Below, piece by piece: positions 1-11,823 of a DNA stretch of 64,000 nucleotides (position 1 is the stretch's first letter; each line of letters opens with the position of its first letter). The stretch is from positions 6,448,001 to 6,512,000 of the forward strand of contig JASFXZ010000008.1 of NCBI GenBank assembly GCA_032209605.1. Reading direction: 5' to 3'. Source of the stretch: Mactromeris polynyma. Lineage: Eukaryota; Mollusca; Bivalvia; Venerida; Mactridae. Below the pieces are notes generated by a model, which ran no database searches, had not been told where the DNA came from, and saw only the letters and a list, made by a program, of their open reading frames with translations. The position numbers were made by a program, and so were the translations under genes.

Positions 1-440
1 CCTTGCGCTTCAACCCTAGATCACTGTTCCTACCCTGACCACTTTGCCTCTCTTGATCATTCGGACAACACACTGAGTATGTTAATCATACATTACACAG
101 GATTTAAGCCGCAGCAATAGTTACTATTCGGTTTTGTTAAATACAATCGTACCCACTTTTTATATTGAATGACTAAACCTTAATTTATGTATGTAACATA
201 CTAATTTAACACCAAAACACGGTGCTAAATATCAAATCGATGGCTAGTCTACAACCAAGATAAACTTCAAAATTAATTGACAGTATGATTATTTGAGTAT
301 TGTATAAAATCGTAAGTGTTGTCTTCCGTGTAATAAGTGAGTGTTTGTAAAAGCTAGTACACCAAACATTAAAAGTTGCACATTATTCATTTTCAGCGGT
401 TTTTGTACCTAAAGACATAAGCTTCAGTAAGTGTTCGCAA
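1..440. other. non-coding flank, nothing recognised
   Basis: AT-rich sequence at the left edge. I see no open frame, splice-flanked exon or repeat structure before the minisatellite. Confidence 0.6.
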
Positions 441-456
441 TATGTTCCCATTCTGT

Positions 457-1866
457 GGTTCACTACCGTATACATTTAACTCGCTCAACGTTCACTACCG
501 TATACTCTGAACTCGCTCAATGTTCACTACCGTATACTCTGAACTCGCTCAACGTTCACTACCGTATACTCTTAACTCGCTCAATGTTCATTACCGTATA
601 CTAACAACACGCTCAATGTTCATTACCGTATACTCACAACTCGCTCAATGTTCATTACCGTATACTCACAACTCGCTCAATGTTCACTACTGTATACTCA
701 CAACTCGCTCAATGTTCATTACCGTATACCCACAACTCGCTCAATGTTCATTACCGTATAATCTGAACTCGCTCAATGTTCATTACCGTATACTCACAAC
801 TCGCTCAATGTTCATTACCGTATAATCTGAACTCGCTCAATGTTCATTACCGTATACTCACAACTCGCTCAATGTTCATTACCGTATACTCTGAACTCGC
901 TCAATGTTCACTACCGTATACTCTGAACTCACTCAATGTTCACTACCGTATACTCTGAACTCGCTCAATGTTCACTACCGTATACTCTGAACTCGCTCAA
1001 TGTTCATTACCGTATACTCTGAACTCGCTCAATGTTCATTACCGTATACTAACAACACGCTCAATGTTCATTACCGTATACTCACAACTCGCTCAATGTT
1101 CATTACCGTATAATCTGAACTCGCTCAATGTTCATTACCGTATACTCACAACTCGCTCAATGTTCATTACCGTATACTCTGAACTCGCTCAATGTTCATT
1201 ACCGTATAATCTGAACTCGCTCAATGTTCATTACCGTATACTCACAACTCGCTCAATGTTCATTACCGTATAATCTGAACTCGCTCAATGTTCATTACCG
1301 TATACTCACAACTCGCTCAATGTTCATTACCGTATACTCACAACTCGCTCAATGTTCATTACCGTATACTCACAACTCGCTCAATGTTCATTACCGTATA
1401 CTCACAACTCGCTCAATGTTCATTACCGTATACCCACAACCCCATAATGTTCATTACCGTATACTCACAACACGCTCAATGTTCATTACCGTATAATCTG
1501 AACTCGCTCAATGTTCATTACCGTATACTAACAACACGCTCAATGTTCATTACCGTATACTCACAACTCGCTCAATGTTCATTACCGTATACCCACAACT
1601 CGCTTAATGTTCATTACCGTATAATCTGAACTCGCTCAATGTTCATTACCGTATACTCACAACACGCTCAATGTTCATTACCGTATACTAACAACACGCT
1701 CAATGTTCATTACCGTATACTCACAACTCGCTCAATGTTCATTACCGTATACTCACAACACGCTCAATGTTTATTACCGTATACTCACAACACGCTCAAT
1801 GTTCATTACCGTATACTCACAACACGCTCAATGTTCATTACCGTATACTCACAACAGGCTCAGTGT
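457..1866 (+). repeat. 32-bp minisatellite, about 43 copies
   Basis: Head-to-tail copies of a 32-base unit close to CTCGCTCAATGTTCATTACC followed by GTATACTCACAA. Variants differ mainly in TCACAA/TCTGAA/TAACAA, TACTC/TAATC and TTCATT/TTCACT. One unit is shortened near 1436-1450. The rare TACTAACAACACGC variant recurs at about 599, 1047, 1526 and 1687; the first spacing is 448 bases (14 units), which suggests segmental duplication inside the array. Because 32 is not a multiple of three, all forward frames read overlapping peptide versions of the same unit. The short open frames here are therefore not genes. There are no unique spacers, so this is not CRISPR-like. Confidence 0.95.
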
Positions 1867-1869
1867 TAA

Positions 1870-4140
1870 AGACGTTGACAATTACGGCCTCCAGTGTATA
1901 CTGCATGAATTACAATTTCCTCCTATGTAATCTAATCTTGTTCAATTTCAAAGTTATATTTTGTAAATAAATAAATGTGATTAGTGAATTTTGTCATTTT
2001 AACAATAGCTGTAAGTCGGCTAAGTACACCGGTCTTGTGTATCGTCTTTAGAATGTTATTTATATTGATGATGAAAAAGAAAAAAATAGAGTTCTTATCT
2101 AAAACGATAACGCTTTATACAAACGCCATTTTTTGTGATGATATTTCATTCATTTGTAAGTGACAGATCTTTTTTTCTATACATGCATATCTAGCTGATA
2201 GTTTAGATGTTCAGAACACATCAATATATTTCAGATACCTGCTCGTCTTGCCCATTATACATATGCACAATTTTCTTCGTATGGCTCGCGAGTCTGTGGT
2301 TTGCTTGTACTATCCATTTTGTCCGCTATATGTTCTAAAGTATTAGCTATTACAATTGCATGATCGTTAATTGCTCAGAAAAAATTGTTCGCTAACCCAT
2401 AATTTCTCTACTAGTTCATGATATTACCTAATTCAAATATTTCTATACATGTGAATCATTGTCATAATGCCTTAATTTCTGAATAAATAAAGATGTATAT
2501 CTATAATTGTTACACTTATTATTAGTAACATCGGCAAAACGATTTCTCGTGTGACATTTTTTTATTTCTAAGCTGTGTGTCTGGGAAAGAATCATACGAA
2601 GGCCACATTACCGACCTTCAGTACTTTGATTTCTGTACGAAACGTGCGGCCTTTGCGGGTCGGGAATATTAAGTGGATTTTAAATCTTAACCACAGATCA
2701 ATTAGCTGAAATGATCTTGTTGTGATGATGTTTAACAGTTGATAAACAAACATCGCTTAAGAATAATTATGTGCAAAACAAGTCATACTTAAAAACATCC
2801 TGTTCATGATAATTTCAAACGGAAAGATCCACAAGATTGTGACAAATTGATAGTTATCGACTGAAAAACAACTTCGCATTTACAATCATTGTCTGCCCAT
2901 GTGCACTATTACAGTTCTATTTAAATAATGCAAAATTGTAACTTTTTATATAGTATGGGAAAAAGAGATACTGTTTCTTATTTTCGTTGATAGTTACGTG
3001 ATGTATGACACATTACCTATATAACTAAATGTTTGGAAATCATACTTACCCTGTTTTTACAGATCATAAATGCAACACTTTGTTTGTTGGTAATATATGC
3101 TGCCTGCCTGCCTGCCTCAGTTGTCATTTAGATGTTTGGGGTAGACACTCCCATTTATAGCAGACGTAGAGCCAGTGATATCAGGGTACTACTGACACTC
3201 TCTATATATTGGAAAGCTAAACTATGCACAGTAGAATAACGTTGTACGATAAATAAAGCTCATATGTATTAGTCAAATTTATTAATCGTCTTACAAATGT
3301 CCATTTAGATAAATGAATAAATGCAACCTGACAACTTAGACGCGATTTTCAGACGAATAATATATTCCCCTCTTTCTTCAATTTAGTAAGCCAAGTTTTC
3401 ATCTCTCCTTACAGTTCATCTCCTCTTCTGTCCATCTCCCTTTTCTCTTATCGCCATCTCTCATACTTGTTAGCACCCTCCCTCATTCCCTCACTCCCCA
3501 TCCCTCCCCTCCCCTTTCTCCTTCCCTCCCCCTACCACCCTATCCCCCTCTCTCTCTTCCTCGTCACCACCTTCTTCTATCTCCCCTCCCCAACTTATCT
3601 CCCGTAATGAGTAACCTAATATCAGTCTACAAAAAGTGCAATCATTTACGGTTTCAAGATCACCTTGATGTTCATGATTTTATCGATTACACATTATTTA
3701 TTCATATGTCCATATAACAGCGAAGGCAACAAACATATACTAATGACGACTAGGTGATTAAGACACTGTCTAGAGCTTGGACGGATGTTACGTTGCATTG
3801 GGTGGATCCTCGAGTTTTCAGACGAGCTCGGTTGTCAAAATAAAGCTGAAACCGAGACAGCGTTTTTGTAAATGATTACTTGCAACCATTTCCAGTGTTA
3901 ATGTTGAATTTAAACAATCGCTGATGTTTAATGTTCATTTAAAAAAATGAGTTACGATTCCAATATTTAAAACCATAAATTCACTCGATTCACGATTGAT
4001 TTTTGTGAAACTAATCAATTTTGATAGTTTTAAACTGAAACGTTCTATTTTGCAAACTTTTACGTTTTCAAACCAATAATGATAATTATATATATGTGCA
4101 GTTTTGACGCCATTTCGAAAGACGGTTACGCTATGGTTTC
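1870..4140. other. intergenic, no gene seen
   Basis: AT-rich non-coding DNA. The only structures I see are a short TGCC tetranucleotide run at about 3101-3117 and a pyrimidine-rich tract (long CTCCC/CTTTC runs) at about 3365-3602. No exon-like open frame is flanked by convincing splice sites. Confidence 0.5.
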
Positions 4141-4164
4141 ATCGTAAATAGTCATCGTTATGAG

Positions 4165-4969
4165 ATGAAAATAAAGATACTACTTATCTTTGGTGGCATA
4201 TTGACCTGGAGCACTTGTACTGAATGCACCATGAAGTACGAACCGGTATTGAATAGTGACAATACAGAGGTTAAAATACCGTATACACACGATTGTGCGG
4301 ATAATACAAACCAACCCATCGACAAGGGAGAAAATAACAATGAATTAACTGAATATGATAATCTGGTATCACTTTTCCGCGACTTGCCCTCGGATTTGTT
4401 TGTTACCCGAATATTAAAGGAGTATTCCCAGTGTGAAACAAATTTGAATAAAACACGATCCTTGGTGTTCGATATTCTTCGGAAATGTGATGAGTTTCCC
4501 TACGGTATACAGTCCGAGCTCAAACGTAGAGTTGCCACTACAAAGGGTGAATCTGTATAGATCTATGAAGCTTGCAAACGATATTCATGCGATTCTCTGT
4601 GTATTGGAGGGTGACGATTTCATTATGATAAAAGACATTCTCAGTTCACGAAACCGCGCAACCAGTACGTTAACCCCTATATTCCAACCCGTAGGAAAGA
4701 CGCCTGTTAGACCGTCACGTATCATTGACCCAAACAACATGAATTCATCTATGTGTCAATCTCCCCTTCCAACTACTTAACCTACCCAGATCAGACCCAG
4801 TATCTGTAATTGTGTTACTGATATGACTATACTGAAAGATACAATAAGCACACTACAAAGGGAAATGCTGCTATTGAAACAATCGTCAGCAGCGACTGAG
4901 AAATTACGATCTACTGTAATCAACAAAGACATCGAAAAACTAGGGACATCACAAACCAACAAGACCTGA
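4165..4969 (+). pseudogene. LINE ORF1-like remnant with coiled coil
   Basis: Two overlapping forward frames (4165-4560, then 4487 onward with a stop at 4778) read like one broken protein. The second runs on after its stop into NCVTDMTILKDTISTLQREM, a heptad-like coiled coil typical of LINE ORF1 proteins, and ends at a TGA at 4967-4969. The first 20 residues of the upstream frame are hydrophobic and mimic a signal peptide. Its position directly before endonuclease and RT sequence favours ORF1. I see no RRM or zinc knuckle. The function would be RNA binding in the retrotransposition particle (inference). Confidence 0.5.
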
Positions 4970-5101
4970 TGAATCACTATCGGTTGGATCATACACCATT
5001 ACAACATACAAACAACGTGGACAATAACAGGTCTTGCCGTATCTGTGACATGCATATACTCGAAAACAAACTGAACGGACGGGAAATCCCAGTAAGGATG
5101 T

Positions 5102-5563
5102 AAACAATCTTGATATTTGTACTGGTGCTAAAAATACTTTTGTATCATATGACAACAAACATGAAACTTGTATTGACTTTATATTTCTACCCTTAGAACA
5201 CGTGCGATGCATATCAAGCTGTAAACTAGTTGATGACCATGTATTAAATGTGTCACGACATCGTCCAATCCGGTGTTCTCTAGATCTGTACGTGAATAAG
5301 ACTTGTGATTTGAATAAAAACAAGTTATGTAACGACATGGTTATTAACTGGCGAAAAGTGAGTACAACAGAAATACAACAATATCAGACAATATTACAGA
5401 ATAATGAAACTCTGATGAATATGGCTTCGACAAAATCTCAATGTCAATATGACATTAATCAGTATTATGAAGACCTAGTCACATGTATCACAAACACATC
5501 ATCATCAACTATACGAAACCTTATTGGTGCGATAAACTTACGAAACTCTACAAAGAATTGAAT
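5102..5563 (+). pseudogene. LINE ORF2 endonuclease C-terminal remnant
   Basis: One frame reads a segment ending with CIDFIFLPLEHVRC and then VLNVSRHRPIRCSLDLYVN. This matches the end of the exonuclease-endonuclease-phosphatase fold of LINEs, where a (S)DHxPI motif is expected. Here the motif has become SRHRPI, so a catalytic aspartate is missing. The N-terminal catalytic part is not present intact upstream. A frameshift near 5525 moves the sequence into the RT frame. Confidence 0.65.
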
Positions 5564-7111
5564 CAGTTACGGTGGATTTGGATCAGAAGCGGCAAACCTA
5601 GAAATCACACGGATGTGTCTTTCTCAAAGTATAAGTCGGCAAAACGGTTGTTCCGTAAATGTCACAGGAAGCATGTCGCTTTGTATATTGAAGAACAACG
5701 TAATGAAATTGACTCGATGGCCGAACTGAACAATCAACAATTCTGGGACTTAATAAAGAAACGTAAAAACACTTCTGCGTATAAACCAGGATGTGAAATG
5801 ACCTTCGACAATGTTGTATACAGGGGTGCTGAATCTACATGTAAACAATGGAAACAATATTTCGAGAAACTAAATTCTCCGAAACCAAGTATATCATTCG
5901 ATGATGAATGGAAATCAACCATCGATGACGAAATCAGCAATTCTGATGCAGATATACAACATACAGACAATCGATCAAGATCATACATAACCACAGAAGA
6001 CGACGCCCATGCAGTTAAGAAGTTTCAACGGGGGAAAAGTTGTGGCGTCGATAAAATCTACTATGATCACTTTACTTACGGGAACGATACACTTTATCGC
6101 GCACTAAGTATACTGTTCACAGCGATGCTTTCACATGGATTTGTTCCTCCAGAACTAAATAAAGTCACCATAATAACTCTTCATAAGGGTGGTAGGAAGC
6201 GTAAAGATGACCCAAACAGTAATAGAGCAATCTCATTAACATCGTGCATCCTAAAATTGTTTGAAATTACTATCCTTAAATTGTTCGAACCCCAAGTGTT
6301 GCATGAGATTAGCCTACAGCAAGGAGGATTCCAAAAAGAGCTTGGATGTGTAATGTCCTCATTTCTTCTCAAAGAGAGTATACTATATGGAAAAGAAAAG
6401 CAAAGTATTTGTTGCCTCCTCGATGCACGTCAAGCGTTCGACCGAGTAAGGCATAATGGTCTTCAATACAAACTTTTAAAAATGGATATTGACCATAATA
6501 TATACAACGTGATACGTAGCATGTACACGTCAATGCAAAGTCGGGTCCGTAATCAATCATATGAATCTGACTGGTTCCCAATATTACAGGAGGTTAGACA
6601 AGGTGAATGCAGCTCCCCTGTTCTGTACCTTTTATATATAAATGATCTTATCAACGAACTAGAGGTTAGCAATCTTGGTGTGTGTGTATATAACTTATAT
6701 ATTTCCAGCCCAACAGAAGCAGACGACATGTTACTGATATCATACTCGAAGACAGGAGATCAAAAAATGCTTAATATATGTAATGATTATGCAAACAAAT
6801 GGAGACAATGTGCTATCATTGTGTTTAACGAATCGCCGTTTGACTATAACAATCATACTAGAATTTGGCACCTTGGTGATAGCGAAATTATTGAAAATGA
6901 TCAATATGTCCATCTCGGAATTAGACTCGACAAATATATGTGCTGCTCTGATAACATGAGCGAATCCTGTAGAAAACTACGCGGTACACTTCTAAGTATC
7001 ATGAACAATTGTTTCCAAACTACGAGTCTCGTCCTGCAACTTGGAGAACAATCTACAAACATGTTGTACTACCGAAGACTTTATATGGATGTGCCTTATG
7101 GAACAACATAA
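5483..7111 (+). pseudogene. LINE reverse transcriptase remnant
   Basis: A 542-codon frame carries the endonuclease-RT linker (KLYKELNQLRWIWIR) and then the RT fingers and palm: KKFQRGKSCGVDKI (RT0/1), TLHKGGRKRKDDPNSNRAIS (motif 2), the motif A aspartate in LLDARQAFDRV (6413-6447), motif B RQGECSSPVLYLLYINDL (usually RQGxxLSP), and motif C EADDMLLIS (about 6716). The two palm aspartates of motif C survive, but motif B is altered and the frame stops before the C-terminal domain. The enzyme would copy element RNA at a nicked target. This copy is not expected to be active. Confidence 0.85.
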
Positions 7112-7720
7112 CACCTAAAAGCATTCTCACGCTCGAGCGTTCGCATCGATTTTGGGTAAAACTCATTCAAAATCTACCCCCTTATAGTAACACAGACGTC
7201 TCGCTGACCTTACTTGGCTTAGCCCCGATAGAATTAGAAATCAATTACCATAATCTGCAAAAACAGACTGTTGCATTACATGAACGACGAACGGCAAGTG
7301 ATAGGCTTTATACCGGATATAATGCGAATCTTACGAATTTACAAGCTCACAGACTACATCATGTTGTTCCTAAAGAATGGTACGTTCCCAGCGAAAAATC
7401 AATGGAAATCAATTTTATCACGGCATTTGTACGACACTGAATTCCACCACAGGATTGAACGTATAAACCGAAAACATACCGATATCACAACCGAAGGTAT
7501 TTTCTTCGCTAAACGGCCATGCATTTATTGGCAACTTGGTCGTCATTACCCACAATGGAGAAATCAGTACGAATGCGCTGCCAAAACACTTGTAAGACTG
7601 ATGTCCTACTCACCATCTAAACATGCCTAAAATGTGATGCCTTGACCTAACAGTCGACTATACATGAAGTGTTCAGTTGCCCACACTATGAATCGTCAAG
7701 AGTCGTGCTTTTGTCCAATT
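7045..7720 (+). pseudogene. LINE ORF2 C-terminal domain remnant
   Basis: Frames 7009-7440 and 7271-7630 together continue the RT protein: PKTLYGCALWNN, LERSHRFWVKLIQNLP and LLGLAPIELEINY are typical of the post-RT thumb region. The first frame carries on to 7440 and the second to 7630. Beyond the TAA at 7628 the same frame reads KCDALT and, after another stop, IHEVFSCPHYESSR. This resembles the C-terminal C..C..H..C finger of LINEs. At least two frameshifts are needed to join it to the RT. Confidence 0.6.
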
Positions 7721-7736
7721 TAATAGGCACTAATTG

Positions 7737-7911
7737 TGGGCACTATCAGACAAATTTTCGTGTTAAGATATTTATCTGGTATGAAAATTTATCACGATAA
7801 TTAACCACATAATTATCTACTTAATTAAGTAGTTATCTGGTTTCTTTGGCGTGATAACCAGGTACTTATCTAGTTAATTTAGTAGTTCACTGGTGGCAGA
7901 AGTATGCCACC
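7737..7911. mobile_element. small non-autonomous element, copy 1
   Basis: Shares blocks with 8514-8680 in the same orientation: GGGCACTATCAGACAAATT at the left, GTGATAACCA in the middle, and GTGGCAGAAGTATGCCACCAT at the right end. The right end is a perfect inverted repeat, GGTGGCA(7892-7898)-GAAGTA-TGCCACC(7905-7911). The interior is rich in TTAATTAAGTAGTTATCTGG-like palindromes. A MITE or SINE-like dispersed repeat is the likely class. Confidence 0.5.
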
Positions 7912-8127
7912 ATAGTTATCAGATTTAAAAATAGTGTTTGTTACATTATATGAAGTGCAAGACTTCTCTCGTGTTGCTTCTTTATCAATCAATTTTGTCT
8001 CAAACATTTGATTTGTTTGAGGATCACACAGAAACGTTTTCGTAATCCAGTCTCCTACGGGGTTTCCTTTTCCAAAGTACAGTGACCGGTAGGGGGGACG
8101 AGATAAGCGAGATTGTAACCTATCCAT
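7879..8127 (-). other. unrecognised 82-codon frame, possible coding remnant
   Basis: A minus-strand frame has protein-like composition in its first two thirds (SRPPYRSLYFGKGNPVGDWI, then a DPQTNQMFETKL stretch). Its end runs into the palindromic element at 7892-7911, so the last residues are probably not native. No family recognised. There is no clear donor or acceptor. It may be a fragment of another transposable element. Confidence 0.2.
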
Positions 8128-8513
8128 GATCCAGATGATTTGTGTTGACGTGAGAGGTAAATTATAACAAAAGTATGCTGTTAGCGCATCGTCTTTAATC
8201 CAATTGTGTTTTAGTTGTCGCAGATATCAATATGGAGATGTATAAACCCTATTCGATAAGGTTTTCATTTTTATCCAATATATTGGGTATAGGATGGGAA
8301 GGTTGTTTAAATCATGTGATATCATTTTAATTCGCTGTAAATAGGTTTATACAACACTCCTATAATCGATATTTAGGTAAACATGATAATGAAAGAAATA
8401 GCAAATTTAGTTATACATGTATATGTTAACAGCTGCACCTTATTTGTCAGTCATCTATGAATATATTGTCCGTCGGGTAATCTAGCGGATTAAGAGGACA
8501 AGTGGCGGTAATT

Positions 8514-8680
8514 TTGGGCATTATCAGACAGATTCATCTGGGCTGAAATGCATTACGATGCTAACTAGTTCATCACATAATTATAACATAATTATATAGT
8601 TAACTAGTTCCTTTAACGTGATAACCATTTAATGTTCTAGTTTGTTATTTAGTTACAGGTGACAGAAGTATACCATCATA
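8514..8680. mobile_element. small non-autonomous element, copy 2
   Basis: Diverged second copy of the 7737-7911 element. It keeps GGGCATTATCAGACAGATT, GTGATAACCA and GACAGAAGTATACCATCAT, but the terminal palindrome has lost perfect pairing. The two copies lie about 775 bases apart, suggesting independent insertions or a local duplication. Confidence 0.45.
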
Positions 8681-9155
8681 TCCATGTCCTACTTGATATT
8701 TATGAAACTTGGATAGAATGTGTTTGTTTATAAGTTCCAGGTCAGGGAAGAAAGAAGATTTATTAGGGTAAAATATGTTATTAGGTCCCATTGTGGAATA
8801 TTTTTCTTCACTCTTCATATGTCATATACTTGATATCCTGTCAGAATACTAGTAGTTGTCACCTGGCGTCAAAAATTAGGTCACTTGACTAAAATCATAA
8901 AAAAGGCATTGTTTAGTTTATTTTCATTCTAAAAATCTTGTTACTGACAAGCGCTACCTAAAACATGTTCAGACCATTTTCTCAGCGAAATATTTGCTAC
9001 GTAAGAAACTGGGTCACCTGGATATAAAATTAAGGTCATTGGTCAGATTAATGTTTCCCTAATACAATTCTTTTGTCTGATATAATACGATTCGTATCCT
9101 CCCCCTTACTTTCCGTGGCCAACTTACTTTCTTAGCTTGACCTGTAATGAATTTC
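8681..9155. other. non-coding, nothing recognised
   Basis: AT-rich spacer between the small element and the 34-bp array. The two GGTCAC(T/C)TG-containing stretches at about 8879 and 9011 are the only local similarity noticed. Confidence 0.5.
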
Positions 9156-10970
9156 TTCCATCCCACCACTGCATTCTTCTTGTTGTCCCTTCCATCCCAC
9201 CCCTGCTTTCTCCTTGTTGTCCCTTCCATCCCATCCCATCCCTGTTTCTCCTTGTTGTCCCTTCCATCCCACCCCTGCTTTCACCTTGTTGTCCCTTCCA
9301 TCCCACCCCTACTTTCACCTTGTTGTCCCTTCCATCCCACCACTGGTTTCTCCTTGTTGTCCCTTCCATCCAACCCCTGCTTTCTCCTTGTTGTCCCTTC
9401 CATCCCACCCCTGCTTTTACATTGTTGTCCCTTCCATCCCACCCCTGCTTTCACCTTGTTGTCCCTTCCATCCCACCCCTGCTTTCACCTTGTTGTCCCT
9501 TCCATCCCACCACTGGTTTCTCCTTGTTGTCCCTTCCATCCAACCCCTGCTTTCTCCTTGTTGTCCCTTCCATCCCACCCCTGCTTTTACATTGTTGTCC
9601 CTTCCATCCCACCCCTGCTTTCACCTTGTTGTCCCTTCCATCCCACCCCTGCTTTCACCTTGTTGTCCCTTCCATCCCACCCCTGCTTTCTCCTTGTTGT
9701 CCCTTCCATCCCACCACTGCTTTCACCTTGTTGTCCCTTCCATCCCACCCCTGCTTTTACATTGTTGTCCCTTCCATCCCACCCCTGCTTTCTCCTTGTT
9801 GTCCCTTCCATCCCACCCCTGCTTTCTCCTTGTTGTCCCTTCCATTCCACCCCTGCTTTCACATTGTTGTCCCTTCCATCCCACCACTGCTTTCACATTG
9901 TTGTCCCTTCCATCCCACCCCTGCTTTCTCCTTGTTGTCCTTTCCATCCCACCCCTGCTTTCTCCTTGTTGTCCTTTCCATCCCACCACTGCTTTCACCT
10001 TGTTGTCCCTTCCATCCCACCACTGCTTTCACCTTGTTGTCCCTTCCATTCCACCCCTGCTTTCTCCTTGTTGTCCCTTCCATCCCACCACTGGTTTCTC
10101 CTTGTTGTCCTTTCCATCCCACCACTGCTTTCACCTTGTTGTCCCTTCCATCCCAATCCTGCTTTCTCTTTGTTGTCCCTTCCATCCCACCACTGGTTTC
10201 TCCTTGTTGTCCTTTCCATCCCACCACTGCTTTCACCTTGTTGTCCCTTCCATCCCAATCCTGCTTTCTCTTTGTTGTCCCTTCCATCCCACCACTGGTT
10301 TCTCCTTGTTGTCCCTTCCATTCCACCCCTGCTTTCACCTTGTTGCCCTTCCATTCCACCCCTGCTTTCACCTGGTTGTCCCTTCCATCCCACCCCTGCT
10401 TTCTCCTTGTTGTCCTTTCCATCCCACCACTGCTTTCACCTTGTTGTCCCTTCCATCCCAACCCTGCTTTCTCTGTGTTGTCCCTTCCATCCCACCCCTG
10501 CTTTCTCCTTGTTGTCCCTTCCATCCAACCACTTCCTTCTCCTTGTTGTCCCTTCCATCCCACCCCTGCCTTTTCCTTTTTGTCCCTTCCATCCCACCCC
10601 TGCTTTCTCATTGTTGTCCCTTCCATCCCACCATTGCTTTCACCTTGTTGTCACTTCCATACCACCCCTGTCTTTTCCTTTTTGTCCCTTCCATCCCACC
10701 CCTGCTTTCTCCTTGTTGTCCCTTCCATCCCACCACTGCTTTCACCTTGTTGTCCCTTCCATCCCAACCCTGCTTTCTCTTTGTTGTCCCTTCCATCCCA
10801 CCACTGGTTTCTCCTTGTTGTCCCTTCCATTCCACCCCTGCTTTCACCTTGTTGTCCCTTCCATTCCACCCCTGCTTTCACCTTGTTGTCTCTTCCATTC
10901 CACCCCTGTTTTCACCTTGTTGTCCCTTCCATCCCACCCCTGCTTTCTCCTTGTTGTCCCTTCCATTTCT
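9156..10970 (+). repeat. 34-bp minisatellite, about 53 copies, higher-order structure
   Basis: Tandem unit close to CACCCCTGCTTTCTCCTTGT followed by TGTCCCTTCCATCC (34 bases, strongly pyrimidine on the plus strand). Variants such as CTGGTTTCTCC and TTTTACATTG recur at fixed offsets. The block near 9313-9440 repeats 170 bases (five units) later, and a three-unit block of 102 bases repeats at about 10089, 10191 and 10293. One unit near 10340 has lost a base. No unit contains a stop in any forward frame, so frames of 590-647 codons exist in all three plus frames. These are by-products of the repeat, not proteins. Confidence 0.97.
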
Positions 10971-11640
10971 CCAATGTTGTTTTTGATAATCAGCCAGACA
11001 AGTCATATAATGAGTCATGTATTAAACTTAACGCCAGAAGTTAATGTCTCAGTACTCCAGCGTTTGTGTTGTTTCATTACAATAATTTAGCTCAAAATAC
11101 TTTATTGTCTTGTCATACTCATGCTCACCAGACAACAGGTGATACATGTATTCCATTATGCAAATAGTTTCTTTTATATACCATTGCTGTTGAATGACAT
11201 AACTTGCACTGTTGAAAGTGGCTATATATGTTTCACTTAAAATATGTGTTCTAGCCACTCAATTCTCAACAAATATCAAGCAACCATTATCAAGAGCACT
11301 CTTAGTGCTTTGATTTGTTACTGCATTGTTTAAGTACAGCTCAAATGTTTTTACAGGCTACTAGATAGTTCAAAAATACAAACCTTCTTTAAAATAATGA
11401 TCATGTCTTTATTTGTGGTTCTTTCATGTTCCAACGCGTATAACGACTGTGTGCGGTTAAACGATGGTAAATGAACTAAAAATTTACGTCCTTTTTATCT
11501 ATCTCCTTAAACTGATTTAAGATATTTTAAATTTTCATTTAGTTATACTTAAAGCTAGATATGTAAAATTTTATTTAAATTCAGTGTGTATCATTCATTG
11601 TTATTTTAGCTGTACTATAACGTTCAATTTGAAGTAGTGA
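10971..11640. other. upstream spacer, nothing recognised
   Basis: AT-rich sequence between the minisatellite and the first exon of the giant gene. No coding or repeat signal seen. Confidence 0.5.
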
Positions 11641-11823
11641 CACTTAAATTAGCTTGGACGAGCCAATCAGGTTACAGTATATTCGCTACATAAACTGTGG
11701 AATAGGCATAGTTTGCTTATTATTGCGTGCTCCTTCTTACGAGGACATGCTGCGCAATTATTTAAGTTTATAGTTAGGCAAGTTATCTGAGCGATCGAAT
11801 ACGGTGTTGGAGTGCCTTGCACG
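11641..11823 (+). promoter_or_regulatory. presumed promoter and 5' UTR of the giant gene
   Basis: The 180 bases before the start codon hold a CCAAT box (AGCCAATCAG, about 11661-11670) and an AT-rich TATATT-like stretch about 15 bases later. This is a plausible core promoter, but no transcription start can be set from sequence alone, and an upstream non-coding exon is possible. Confidence 0.25.

Larger units (their letters stand above)
4140..7740 (+). mobile_element. decayed non-LTR (APE-type LINE) retrotransposon
   Basis: Four coding remnants follow in the canonical LINE order: an ORF1-like coiled-coil segment, the C-terminal end of an apurinic-like endonuclease, a reverse transcriptase, and a C-terminal region ending in a C-x2-C..H..C-like knuckle. 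Frameshifts and stops separate them (stops at about 4558, 4778, 5100, 7109, 7438 and 7628), so the copy is dead. The clade (CR1, L2 or I-like) cannot be decided by eye. It lies in the same orientation as the giant gene, about 4 kb upstream of its start. Confidence 0.8.

Noticed and set aside
457..1866. CRISPR-like array
   Set aside because: Units are contiguous with no unique spacers, and the surrounding DNA is clearly eukaryotic. The same applies to the 55-bp array at 20868-21920.
520..1970. Eight overlapping forward frames of 60-113 codons
   Set aside because: Translations of the 32-bp minisatellite in rotating frames.
4165..4560. Secreted 131-residue protein with signal peptide
   Set aside because: The hydrophobic start is compatible with a signal peptide, but the downstream sequence merges with the LINE ORF1 remnant and sits directly ahead of endonuclease and RT sequence.
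9137..11090. Forward open frames of 590, 635 and 647 codons, plus antisense frames of 74-255 codons
   Set aside because: All are translations of the 34-bp minisatellite. All three forward frames are equally open, as expected when the period is not a multiple of three and the unit lacks stops. There is no start context, splice support or domain.
11812..11823. Translation start at the upstream GTG (11812)
   Set aside because: GTG is not a normal eukaryotic start. ATG 11824 is the first methionine in frame and gives a good signal peptide.
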